A stretch of 7,733 nucleotides of DNA from positions 2,892 to 10,624 of the forward strand of contig PFBU01000063.1 in NCBI GenBank assembly GCA_002773185.1. The letters run 5' to 3'. The notes beneath the pieces were generated by a model. It was not told the DNA's origin, ran no database searches, and saw only the letters and a list, made by a program, of their open reading frames with translations. The translations under genes and the position numbers were made by a program. Shown here one piece after another: positions 1 through 6,257 of this stretch. The number at the start of each line of letters is the position of its first letter. Positions within the stretch are counted from its first letter, which is position 1. Origin of the DNA: Candidatus Magasanikbacteria bacterium CG10_big_fil_rev_8_21_14_0_10_36_16 (lineage in GTDB: Bacteria > Patescibacteriota > Patescibacteriia > Magasanikbacterales > UBA922).

Positions 1-865
1 AGCCAGAGCTCAGTTGATTGCCCAAAATACTTTACCACCACCACCAGCTATAGTAGTAAAGAATACTACACCGCAAGAGATACCTACTACCACAGTAGTA
101 GAGGAAGTTACTAGTAGTGTAGAATTGGCTACCAGTACACCATCATTACAAAATGTGTTTTTGGATTTTTCTCCAATTTTGACTTTGGACACTGCTGATG
201 TGGATGCTGATAGTTTGACTGATATTGAAGAAAGTGTTTTTGGTACGGATAGTGGGACTTGGGACAGTGACAATGACAAATATTATGATGGTCAAGAAGT
301 TTATAATCTGTATAATCCAAAAGGTCTAGCTCCTGTAAAGATAATTGATTCTGGTTTAGTTTTAGAATATAAAAATGTTTATTTTGGTTATCATATCTAT
401 TATCCTAGTGCTTGGCAAAAAGGTTCTGTTGACGTCAAAGAAACTCAAGTTTTGTTTAGTGCTAGTAATGGAGATTATATAGAAGTTAGAGTTTTTCCAA
501 AAGAAGTTGGGCAGACTTTTATAACTTGGTTTAGTCGTAATGCTGAAGGTCAAAGTTATACAGATTTGTCTACTTTCAAAAATCGTTTTGGCGAAGACGC
601 TATGATCAGAAAAGATAGTCTAGTAGCCTATTTTGAAGATGCTAATTATATTTATACAATTATTTATCATACCAAAGATAGAGGCCCTATACTGTACAGG
701 CATATTATGCAGATGATGTACCAGAGTTTTAGAATGTCACAGAGTAATACAGTTTTACCTGATCAAGTAACTTTTCCAAGTCCGGAAAGTTCTAGCAATA
801 CTGTCAATATTGTTTTGCCATCTTTGGAAAATAGCAGTACAAATACGACTAGTAGTAACAACTAA
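1..865 (+). CDS. TSP3-repeat secreted/surface protein, 5'-truncated
   Basis: The frame is open to the left edge (reading ARAQ before a TTG at 14), so the true start and any signal peptide or membrane anchor lie upstream. The visible part has four regions. A Thr/Ser/Pro/Val-rich linker with a PPPP run covers about residues 1-55. A thrombospondin type-3-like calcium-binding stretch (about 60-105) follows, with the aspartate patterns DVDADSLTDIEE and DSDNDKYYDGQEV and ending in NPKG. Next is a beta-rich domain (about 110-245) beginning YFGYHIYYPSAW, which resembles the PsbP/'YPSDW' type of extracytoplasmic domain. The end is a Ser/Asn/Thr-rich tail. TSP3-type repeats bind Ca2+ and are common in exported proteins; that this one is exported is inference. 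ybeY starts 3 nt after its stop, so the two are probably co-transcribed. The function is unknown. Confidence 0.8.
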   Translation, partial: ARAQLIAQNTLPPPPAIVVKNTTPQEIPTTTVVEEVTSSVELATSTPSLQNVFLDFSPILTLDTADVDADSLTDIEESVFGTDSGTWDSDNDKYYDGQEVYNLYNPKGLAPVKIIDSGLVLEYKNVYFGYHIYYPSAWQKGSVDVKETQVLFSASNGDYIEVRVFPKEVGQTFITWFSRNAEGQSYTDLSTFKNRFGEDAMIRKDSLVAYFEDANYIYTIIYHTKDRGPILYRHIMQMMYQSFRMSQSNTVLPDQVTFPSPESSSNTVNIVLPSLENSSTNTTSSNN

Positions 866-868
866 TTT

Positions 869-1300
869 ATGGAATGTACTGTTTTCAAAACTGTCAGAAA
901 CAAATTGTTGAGTGAGTTGGAAATAAAAAATATTGTTTTTGCGGTACTCAAAAAAAATAAAAAAAATGGTGATATTAGTGTACACATTGTTGGTGATAAA
1001 AAAATAAGAGATTTGAACAAAAATTATCGTGGTAAAGACAAAGTAACTGATGTCATATCTTTTGCTATAGCAGAAGGTGAAAGTATAGTGGAAATGGAAG
1101 AAAAAGATTTTGGTGATATTTTTATTTGTTTACCACAAATAATTAGACAAGCTACAGAAAATAATATTTCCGCACGTGAAGAAACGATTAGAATGTTGGT
1201 TCATGGAGTATTACATATTTTGGGTTTTGATCATAAAAAAGAAAATGAAGCAAAAGAAATGTTTAGTTTACAAGAAAAATTTGTTAAAAAAATGTTATGA
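869..1300 (+). CDS. ybeY: Endoribonuclease YbeY (rRNA maturation factor)
   Basis: YbeY is a single-strand-specific, metal-dependent endoribonuclease that acts in 16S rRNA 3'-end maturation and ribosome quality control in the cytoplasm. The 143-residue protein is near the usual family length. It has the diagnostic zinc motif HGVLHILGFDH, with ligands His112, His116 and His122. The upstream conserved block NYRGKDKVTDVISF (about residues 52-65) and the GDIFICLPQI strand are also present. The ATG lies 3 nt after the preceding stop. Its TGA stop overlaps the dgkA ATG (ATGA), so dgkA is probably translated by coupling. No Shine-Dalgarno is visible. The ybeY-dgkA order is a widespread bacterial arrangement, which supports both calls. 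Confidence 0.97.
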   Translation: MECTVFKTVRNKLLSELEIKNIVFAVLKKNKKNGDISVHIVGDKKIRDLNKNYRGKDKVTDVISFAIAEGESIVEMEEKDFGDIFICLPQIIRQATENNISAREETIRMLVHGVLHILGFDHKKENEAKEMFSLQEKFVKKML

Positions 1301-1668
1301 TAAGATTAGCCAAATTAAAAAAGAGTTTTATTTATGCTATGAAAGGTTTGGTCTATACTTTCAAACGTGAACAAAATTTTCGACTGGAAGTGGTTATCGC
1401 TGTAGTAGTGATTTTTGCTATGTTTTTTTTAGGGTTGAGAAGTTCTGAAAAAATTATTGTTTTGTTGCTCATAACTTTTATTCTCACTTTGGAAATGTTC
1501 AACACTATTATTGAAAGATTTTTGGATTTATTAAAGCCTAGATTGGATTCCCAAGTTAAGCTCTTGAAAGATATTATGGCTGGTGTAGTTTTTTTGGCTT
1601 CACTTGGGGCTTTAGTCATTGGGGCTATGATTTTTTATCCTTATTTATTTGAGCTATTAGCCAAATAA
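1297..1668 (+). CDS. dgkA: Diacylglycerol/undecaprenol kinase family membrane protein
   Basis: This is a small integral-membrane lipid kinase of the DgkA family (PF01219 type). Such enzymes phosphorylate diacylglycerol, or undecaprenol in many Gram-positive-type bacteria, with ATP, recycling lipid for envelope synthesis. The 123 residues carry an amphipathic N-terminus with FKREQNF (22-28) and three hydrophobic helices at about 31-47, 52-68 and 94-116. The family signature is present as E66-MF-N69-TII-E73-RFL-D77, followed by K91-D92. These correspond to the active-site Glu/Asn/Glu and Lys-Asp of E. coli DgkA. The usual Ala after NT is Ile here (NTIIE). The sequence does not decide the substrate. 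The start is fixed by the 4-nt overlap with ybeY. The promoter for ftsA lies across its 3' end. Confidence 0.93.
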   Translation: MIRLAKLKKSFIYAMKGLVYTFKREQNFRLEVVIAVVVIFAMFFLGLRSSEKIIVLLLITFILTLEMFNTIIERFLDLLKPRLDSQVKLLKDIMAGVVFLASLGALVIGAMIFYPYLFELLAK

Positions 1669-1677
1669 TGTTATAAT
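1649..1677 (+). promoter_or_regulatory. Extended -10 sigma70-type promoter for ftsA
   Basis: The -35 is TTGAGC (1649-1654), followed by a 17-nt spacer and a perfect TATAAT (1672-1677). A TGn extension directly precedes it (T1669, G1670). The predicted transcription start is about 1684, giving a leader of roughly 14 nt before the ATG at 1698. The -35 lies inside the dgkA coding region and the dgkA stop is within the spacer, so ftsA gains its own transcription on top of any read-through. Confidence 0.75.
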
Positions 1678-1697
1678 GTCTTATATTGTAAAATATT

Positions 1698-2960
1698 ATG
1701 GCAAAACACAAACAAATGGCAGATATCATCACAGGTTTAGATATAGGATCTAACAGTGTGCGTGTTGCAGTAGGACAATTTTCAAACATGAGGGATGAAG
1801 AAAATTCTACTTTGCAAATTATTGCGACAGTAGAAGTATCTTCTGAAGGTGTACAAAAAGGACAAATTGTTAGTATTGAAGATACTGTTTCTTCGGTTTC
1901 CAATGCTTTGGAACAAGTAGAAAAAATTATAGGCTTACCTGTTGAACATGTTTGGGTGGGTGTTTCTGGTACACAAATCATTGCCCAAGAAAGTAAAGGT
2001 GTAATAGCTATTTCTCGTACTGATGGTGAGATTTCTGAAGATGATATTGAGCGAGCCGTGGATGCTGCCAAAGCTATAGCTACACCGCTCAATTATGATA
2101 TTTTGCATGTTTTACCACGTAGTTTCGCGGTAGATGGACAGACAGGAATCAAAGATCCAGTCGGTATGACAGGTATTAGATTAGAAGTGGATACAAAGAT
2201 TATTCATAGTGTTAGTTCTCATATTAAAAATTTGACCAAAGTAGTCTATAGGGCTGGTATTGATGTTGACGATTTTGTATTGTCTATTTTGGCTGCCGGT
2301 GAAGTGGTGACTAGTAGTCGTCAAAAGGAACTTGGTTGCGTAGTCATAAATATTGGTGGACCAACTACTAGTATTGTAGTTTATGAAGATGGTGATGTTT
2401 TGCATAGTGCTGTTATACCAATTGGCTCAGCTCATGTTACCAATGATTTGGCTTTGGGACTAAAAACTTCTATTGATATTGCTGAAAGAGTAAAAGTAGA
2501 ATATGGTCAATGTATTAGTAAAGGTGTTAGTAAAAAAGAAACAATTGATTTGAAAGATTTTGGAGCTGAAAAAACAGACGTAGTTACTAGATATTATATC
2601 AACCAAATTATTGAAGCACGTGTTAGTGAAATACTTGAAAAAGTCGATGATGAATTAGCTAGTGTTGAGAGAAGTGGAATGCTTCCAGCTGGTGCTATAT
2701 TTATTGGTGGTGGTGCTAAGATTGAAGGTATAGTTGATATTGCCAAAGAAGTTTTATCTTTGCCAGCTCAACTTGGTTATCCTTTGGGATTGGATAGTAT
2801 TAGTAACAAAGTAAATGATATCTCTTTTGCCTCGGCTATAGGTATGGTGAAATGGGGGAGTAATTTAATGCAAAGCGTACGAACACGTAGAACTTCTTTT
2901 AATATTGGTTCCAAATTAGGGGACAAACTTAGGAGTATCTTCAATAATTTGATGCCTTAA
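1698..2960 (+). CDS. ftsA: Cell division protein FtsA
   Basis: FtsA is an actin-fold ATP-binding protein that tethers FtsZ filaments to the inner membrane and recruits later division proteins. The 420 residues match the family length. Seen in order: phosphate-1 loop TGLDIGSNSVRV (12-23); the conserved run DILHVLPRSFAVDGQTGIKDPVGMTG leading into the 1C (SHS2) domain; phosphate-2 region INIGGPTTS (217-225); GSAHVTNDLALGL...AERVK; the adenosine motif GAIFIGGGAKIEGI (about 331-344); and a C-terminal amphipathic helix, SKLGDKLRSIFNNL, that fits the membrane-targeting sequence. The usual Asp of the phosphate-2 motif is Asn218, with Pro222 and Ser225 also unusual. An alternative ATG at 1716 would shorten the N-terminus by six residues; the first ATG suits the short predicted leader. 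No Shine-Dalgarno is visible. An intrinsic terminator follows. Confidence 0.97.
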   Translation: MAKHKQMADIITGLDIGSNSVRVAVGQFSNMRDEENSTLQIIATVEVSSEGVQKGQIVSIEDTVSSVSNALEQVEKIIGLPVEHVWVGVSGTQIIAQESKGVIAISRTDGEISEDDIERAVDAAKAIATPLNYDILHVLPRSFAVDGQTGIKDPVGMTGIRLEVDTKIIHSVSSHIKNLTKVVYRAGIDVDDFVLSILAAGEVVTSSRQKELGCVVINIGGPTTSIVVYEDGDVLHSAVIPIGSAHVTNDLALGLKTSIDIAERVKVEYGQCISKGVSKKETIDLKDFGAEKTDVVTRYYINQIIEARVSEILEKVDDELASVERSGMLPAGAIFIGGGAKIEGIVDIAKEVLSLPAQLGYPLGLDSISNKVNDISFASAIGMVKWGSNLMQSVRTRRTSFNIGSKLGDKLRSIFNNLMP

Positions 2961-2982
2961 ATTAATTATATACTTTATAAGT

Positions 2983-3010
2983 AGGTGCTTGAAATTGGCA
3001 CCTTTTTTAT
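2983..3010 (+). terminator. Intrinsic terminator after ftsA
   Basis: A 6-bp stem, AGGTGC (2983-2988) with GCACCT (2998-3003), encloses a 9-nt loop and runs into a T-rich tract. It starts 22 nt after the ftsA stop. It would separate ftsA transcription from ftsZ. Confidence 0.75.
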
Positions 3011-3034
3011 TCTTTATAGTACTGTTTTTAGCAG

Positions 3035-3127
3035 ATTGTTACATCCACCCCAGGCGGACAGGTTGTTAAATGGCTAAATTGTCATTTAAATTACATAGCA
3101 ATTGGACAATTTGGCAATGTAACAATT
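3035..3127. repeat. Palindrome-rich degenerate repeat block between ftsA and ftsZ
   Basis: A perfect 10-bp inverted repeat, ATTGTTACAT (3035-3044) and ATGTAACAAT (3117-3126), encloses a second and longer imperfect hairpin. Arms 3061-3083 and 3105-3127 pair with 18 Watson-Crick pairs, 3 G-T pairs and 2 mismatches over 23 positions. The 3' arm itself repeats an A/G-CAAT unit every 8-9 bp. A GC-rich patch (3045-3062) interrupts the AT-rich context. The block lies between the ftsA terminator and the ftsZ promoter, so it is probably not part of either message. I see no coding potential in it. The rest of the 2961-3317 gap holds the terminator, the ftsZ promoter and the ftsZ leader. Confidence 0.6.
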
Positions 3128-3213
3128 ATTGAGTGATGTTTACTTAATTTATTTATATTTTCAAGTGATGTATAGACTTTTGAAGAATGGTGTGTTGTAG
3201 GTCAAATTTTTTC

Positions 3214-3242
3214 TTGACACTATTTTCAAAAACTAGTAAAAT
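3214..3242 (+). promoter_or_regulatory. Sigma70-type promoter for ftsZ
   Basis: A consensus -35 TTGACA (3214-3219), a 17-nt spacer and a -10 TAAAAT (3237-3242) predict a start near 3249. This gives a leader of about 69 nt before ftsZ, much longer than the other leaders predicted in this window. Confidence 0.85.
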
Positions 3243-3260
3243 ATAGGTAGTTAATAAATT

Positions 3261-3308
3261 ATGTACTCAAATTGTTATTGTTTGAATACAAAAAGTACTC
3301 AGAGTTAA
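3261..3308 (+). other. 15-codon upstream ORF and hairpin in ftsZ leader
   Basis: An ATG about 12 nt after the predicted transcription start opens a 15-residue frame, MYSNCYCLNTKSTQS, that ends in TAA 9 nt before the ftsZ ATG. Within it, 3263-3271 and 3281-3289 pair in 8 of 9 positions as a hairpin with a 9-nt loop. GTACTCA occurs twice (3263-3269, 3295-3301). Whether it is translated or regulatory is unknown; a frame this short can arise by chance. Confidence 0.25.
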
Positions 3309-3317
3309 ATTATTATT

Positions 3318-4637
3318 ATGCCACAAGTAAAACCAGACATTGAAACATTTGCAAAAATCAAAGTAGTCGGAATTGGGGGATCTGGCAATTCAGCTATTCA
3401 ACGAATGATAGAAGGTAAAATTCGTGGAGTAGATTTTTTGGCACTCAATACTGATGTCCAAGCTCTTCATCACAATTCTGCTCAGAAAAAATTACATATT
3501 GGTAAGACTATTACTCGTGGTCTTGGCGCTGGTATGAATCCCGAGCTTGGTAAACGTAGTGCTGAAGAATCACAAAATGAAATTAGAGAAGCTCTCAAAG
3601 ATACTGACATGATTTTTATCACTTGTGGTCTTGGTGGTGGTACTGGTTCTGGAGCTGGCCCAGTGGTGGCTGAGATTGCTCGTGATATGGGAATTCTTAC
3701 AGTGGCCGTGGTTACCAAACCTTTTACTTTTGAAGGACCACAAAGAAAACAAATTGCTGAAAGTGCTTATGAAGAATTATCTCGTTATGTAGACACTGTC
3801 ATCACTATTCCCAATGATAGAATTTTACAAATTATTGACAAAAAAACTAGTCTGCTAGAAGCCTTCAAAATTGTTGATGATGTCTTGCGACAAGGCGTAC
3901 AAGGAATATCCGAATTGATCACTGTTCCTGGTCTTATCAATGTTGACTTTGCCGATGTCAAAACAATCATGAGTGATACTGGTTCAGCTCTTATGGGTAT
4001 TGGAATTGGTACTGGTGAAAATCGTGCCACAGACGCTGCCAAAGCTGCTATATCTAGCCCACTACTTGAAGTATCTATTGATGGTGCCAAAGGTATTTTA
4101 TTTTCTATCACAGGTGGTACCAATTTGGGTATGCAAGAAGTGGCTGAAGCAGCCAAGATTATCACTAGTTCAGCTGATGATAATGTCAAAGTTATTTTTG
4201 GAGCGGTGATTGATGAAACTATGGGTGAAGATGTACGGGTAACAGTCGTTGCTACTGGTTTTGATGATAGAAGTACAAATATCAAAACTGTCAAAGCTGA
4301 TTCTCCCAATCCTGGCATGGAAGTATTCACTACCAAACGTCCAATGTTCAAATCAAGTATTTTCAATAAAAAAGTAGAGACTAGATCTATAACACCCAGA
4401 GGTAATAATGACGAGGACTTCCTAGAAGAAGAATCTGTAGAAGAGGAAAAAGAGTATGCTAATCCGTCTAGTTTTAGTCGAAGAAATGTTGGCTCATCGG
4501 TAGACATGAATACTCAAACTACTCAACCTAGACCACAATCTACAAGTAATGTAATCAATCAAAATAGTACTAAGCCAAAAAGTAACGAAGAAGATTTGGA
4601 AATCCCAGCTTTTATTAGAAAGAAAATGGGAATGTAA
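3318..4637 (+). CDS. ftsZ: Cell division protein FtsZ
   Basis: FtsZ is the tubulin-like GTPase that polymerises into the cytokinetic ring. The 439-residue protein has the nucleotide-binding start VVGIGGSGNSA (16-26) and LNTDVQAL. The tubulin signature is GGGTGSGAGP (106-115). The KPFTFEGPQR region and the T7 synergy loop NVDFAD (208-213, with Asp210 and Asp213) complete the GTPase site. The GTPase core ends near residue 316. An acidic, Ser/Asn/Gln-rich disordered linker (about 317-423) follows, and then the conserved C-terminal peptide DLEIPAFIRKK (426-436), which binds FtsA and other tethers. All catalytic motifs are intact. It has its own promoter and terminator, so it is transcribed separately from the adjacent ftsA. 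No Shine-Dalgarno is seen before the ATG. Confidence 0.99.
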   Translation: MPQVKPDIETFAKIKVVGIGGSGNSAIQRMIEGKIRGVDFLALNTDVQALHHNSAQKKLHIGKTITRGLGAGMNPELGKRSAEESQNEIREALKDTDMIFITCGLGGGTGSGAGPVVAEIARDMGILTVAVVTKPFTFEGPQRKQIAESAYEELSRYVDTVITIPNDRILQIIDKKTSLLEAFKIVDDVLRQGVQGISELITVPGLINVDFADVKTIMSDTGSALMGIGIGTGENRATDAAKAAISSPLLEVSIDGAKGILFSITGGTNLGMQEVAEAAKIITSSADDNVKVIFGAVIDETMGEDVRVTVVATGFDDRSTNIKTVKADSPNPGMEVFTTKRPMFKSSIFNKKVETRSITPRGNNDEDFLEEESVEEEKEYANPSSFSRRNVGSSVDMNTQTTQPRPQSTSNVINQNSTKPKSNEEDLEIPAFIRKKMGM

Positions 4638-4667
4638 TTGCATCAGAAAACTAGAACATAGAAACAT

Positions 4668-4694
4668 AAAACACTGTCGAGATGACAGTGTTTT
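4668..4694. terminator. Bidirectional intrinsic terminator between convergent genes
   Basis: A perfect 11-bp stem, AAAACACTGTC (4668-4678) with GACAGTGTTTT (4684-4694), has a 5-nt loop. The four A/T pairs at the stem base give a short T-run on either strand. It sits 30 nt after ftsZ and 51 nt beyond the stop of the convergent deaminase gene, so it can serve both. Confidence 0.85.
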
Positions 4695-4745
4695 AAGTTC
4701 CAAAATTATAATCAGTAAACAAAAATCAATTAACAAATAACAAAC

Positions 4746-5201
4746 TTATTTTATTATTTTTCTTGCTTCTTCAATTTGTTTTTTACACTCATCTTTTAGA
4801 ATTTTTGATTCTATGTTTGCTTTCTGTTCGCATCTTTCATTCATTTCAAAAACTGTAATTTTTGGTGTCAGTGTTTCATCTTCAGCATAGCCATAAATAA
4901 AATTTGATATTTTGGCTTTTATTGCTGCTACAAAACACATCGGGCAAGATTGAGCATTACTGATAAGACAGTATTCGCTTAAATTTTTTGTTTTTAATTT
5001 TTTTGTAATTTTCCTGATAAGATTTATCTCAGCATGAGCTGTGGGGTCTATATCTGTGTTTGTGGTGTTGTGAGCACTGGCAATTACATTACCTTCTAGA
5101 TCAGCTAAAACTGCACCAAAAGGGGAATTACCTTCTCTGACTGCCTTATCAGCTTCAGACATCGCGAGTCTAATTAGTTTTTCTTTGGTTTCTTGATTCA
5201 T
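4746..5201 (-). CDS. Nucleoside/nucleobase deaminase (guanine deaminase-like)
   Basis: This is a cytidine-deaminase-fold zinc hydrolase, which removes an amino group from a purine or pyrimidine base. Its 151 residues show SPFGAVLAD (26-34), DPTAHAEINLIRK (52-64) with Zn ligand His56 and proton-shuttle Glu58, and SCPMC (85-89) with ligands Cys86 and Cys89. The DPTAHAE context and the C-terminal FIYGYAEDETL region look more like the GuaD-type guanine deaminase group than the tRNA-adenosine deaminase TadA. The common 'EPCPMC' is AQSCPMC here, so the substrate is uncertain. It begins 1 nt after the yjjX stop and is the last gene of a three-gene unit that ends at the shared terminator. No Shine-Dalgarno is visible, so translation is probably coupled to yjjX. 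Confidence 0.88.
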   Translation of the reverse strand: MNQETKEKLIRLAMSEADKAVREGNSPFGAVLADLEGNVIASAHNTTNTDIDPTAHAEINLIRKITKKLKTKNLSEYCLISNAQSCPMCFVAAIKAKISNFIYGYAEDETLTPKITVFEMNERCEQKANIESKILKDECKKQIEEARKIIK

Positions 5202-5202
5202 A

Positions 5203-5727
5203 TTAGTATAATTCTGGATTTTTGAAAGGTATAAGTGCTAAAACAACAGTCTCTGTATAATCTGTTGTTCTAGTGACAATATCATTGGTGAGAGTACCGA
5301 TAGTGCCATTGTGTTGAGAATTATTAACTCCGAAGACAATATTGCTAGCCTCAGACATTTCTTTACCTTGCTTGATTAATTCTGTAACTTTTGGTGGAAG
5401 AAGGAAGGTAAGTGCTCGAGCTTTACCAATCTTATCTTTTGATTTCACAACTATCCAAGCAAGTGAACCTAAATCGTCACCAATTTTTTCCAGTCCACCT
5501 TCCAGTCCAACCCAAAAATCTGCTTCAGGAAATTGTGTTTGTGCGTTAGTTGCTCTGTTAGTTGCACCTTGCAAAGTTTCTTCATCTGACATTGGTTGGT
5601 CGCTTACATTAGAAGTGATAGACTCACCAATAAATTCGAATTTATCTTGTAGAAACATTTTTTCAAAAGCGATTTTTACAGATTCTATTTTGACTGGATT
5701 TTTGGAAGCGATGATGACGGTTTTCAT
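5203..5727 (-). CDS. yjjX: Inosine/xanthosine triphosphatase, YjjX family
   Basis: YjjX-type enzymes (PF01931/DUF84, NTPase_I-T) hydrolyse non-canonical ITP and XTP, keeping deaminated purines out of nucleic acids. From the chosen start the protein has 174 residues, close to the family size. It begins MKTVIIASKNPVKIESV, the substrate-binding start typical of the family. It also has VSDQPMSDEETLQGA (41-55), DFWVGLEGGLE (70-80) and the C-terminal NGTIGTLTNDIVTRT block. An in-frame extension to 5790 is rejected because it adds an unrelated hydrophobic stretch and would overlap the upstream gene; from 5727 the gap to that gene is 4 nt. It lies in an operon with the deaminase gene downstream, which suggests shared nucleotide housekeeping. 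Confidence 0.93.
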   Translation of the reverse strand: MKTVIIASKNPVKIESVKIAFEKMFLQDKFEFIGESITSNVSDQPMSDEETLQGATNRATNAQTQFPEADFWVGLEGGLEKIGDDLGSLAWIVVKSKDKIGKARALTFLLPPKVTELIKQGKEMSEASNIVFGVNNSQHNGTIGTLTNDIVTRTTDYTETVVLALIPFKNPELY

Positions 5728-5731
5728 AATT

Positions 5732-6160
5732 TTATTGTTTAAATAAAATAAAAAGTGTAACAAAAAGACCAAGTAAAATAATGGAAACAATCATGAATAT
5801 AGTCATTTTAGAATAAAATTTTTCATTACTTTGAATATTACCAGCTTCTTTTATTATATTCCCCATTTCTTTTTCGTTGCTAATATTATATTTGTAATTT
5901 TTTAAATCTCTAAAAACTGTTTCGCCATACTGTGGGGTGAGTACAAAGTGTTTTTCTTGTTGGTTTTCTTTCTTCACGCTAAAAATTAGTATTGTATTGG
6001 TATGAGTTTTTTGAAATGAAGGCATCACTCTGTGAAAAAAACTTATGTTGAGTATCTCTTTTTTGTAGAATTCCTCTTTGAGTATATAATTTTTATGAAG
6101 GAATTTTTTTAAGTATATACTTATTTTTTGATTGTCTATTTCTATTTTTAGTTTGTTCAT
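5732..6160 (-). CDS. Unrecognised protein with C-terminal membrane anchor
   Basis: I do not recognise the family. The 142 residues from the ATG at 6160 form a Lys/Asn/Ile-rich, probably cytoplasmic part (1-117, mixed alpha/beta, containing SFFHRVMPSFQKTHTNTILIF). One strong transmembrane helix follows at the very end, MTIFMIVSIILLGLFVTLFI, and then a short FKQ tail. This is a tail-anchored layout with no signal peptide. A GTG at 6193 in the same frame would add 11 residues. However, it lies within the spacer of the predicted promoter, upstream of the likely transcription start, so I prefer the ATG. It is the first gene of a unit with yjjX (4 nt downstream) and the deaminase. That suggests but does not prove a link to nucleotide metabolism. 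The base composition is even more AT-rich than in its neighbours. Confidence 0.7.
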   Translation of the reverse strand: MNKLKIEIDNQKISIYLKKFLHKNYILKEEFYKKEILNISFFHRVMPSFQKTHTNTILIFSVKKENQQEKHFVLTPQYGETVFRDLKNYKYNISNEKEMGNIIKEAGNIQSNEKFYSKMTIFMIVSIILLGLFVTLFILFKQ

Positions 6161-6183
6161 AATTTTATATTTTGTTATTTTAA

Positions 6184-6212
6184 ATTTTATCACAAATAGA
6201 TAAATTTGTAAA
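6184..6212 (-). promoter_or_regulatory. Extended -10 promoter for the three-gene minus-strand unit
   Basis: On the minus strand, TTTACA (6212-6207), a 17-nt spacer and TAAAAT (6189-6184) with a preceding TGA give an extended -10 promoter. The predicted start is about 6177, leaving a 17-nt leader before the ATG at 6160. The -35 overlaps the T-tract of the upstream tsaD terminator. Confidence 0.65.
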
Positions 6213-6239
6213 AAACAAAAAAGCTCTTTTTAGAACTTT
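6209..6239 (-). terminator. Intrinsic terminator downstream of tsaD
   Basis: Read on the minus strand, AAAGTTCT (6239-6232) pairs with AGAGCTTT (6227-6220) over 8 positions including one G-U. The loop is 4 nt and a long T-rich tract follows. It lies about 90 nt past the tsaD stop and separates tsaD from the downstream three-gene unit. Confidence 0.75.
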
Positions 6240-6257
6240 CTTTTTGATTATTTTTTT

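Noticed and set aside
73..122. Short ACT/AGT triplet-rich repeat in the first gene
   Set aside because: It encodes the Thr/Ser/Val-rich linker, so it is explained by low-complexity protein composition.
1298..1300. TGA recoded as glycine, as in some CPR lineages
   Set aside because: TGA ends ybeY at the normal family length, exactly at the dgkA start, and no gene here needs in-frame TGA read-through.
1625..2092. 155-codon minus-strand frame over the dgkA end and ftsA start
   Set aside because: It is antisense to conserved FtsA motifs, with no promoter or family resemblance; a shadow.
3785..4507. 240-codon open frame on the minus strand inside ftsZ
   Set aside because: It is antisense to a complete, motif-rich FtsZ and its product is a low-complexity Ser/Thr/Ile/Leu sequence with no recognisable domain. 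It is a codon-usage shadow.
5342..5746. 134-codon plus-strand frame over yjjX
   Set aside because: It is antisense to conserved YjjX motifs, and the product has no recognisable features.
5728..5790. N-terminal hydrophobic extension of YjjX that would look like a signal peptide
   Set aside because: It overlaps the end of the upstream gene, and the family start MKTVIIASKNP lies at 5727. YjjX enzymes are cytoplasmic.
6161..6193. GTG start adding 11 residues to the unknown membrane protein
   Set aside because: The GTG falls inside the predicted promoter spacer, before the likely transcription start. The ATG at 6160 follows a 17-nt leader.
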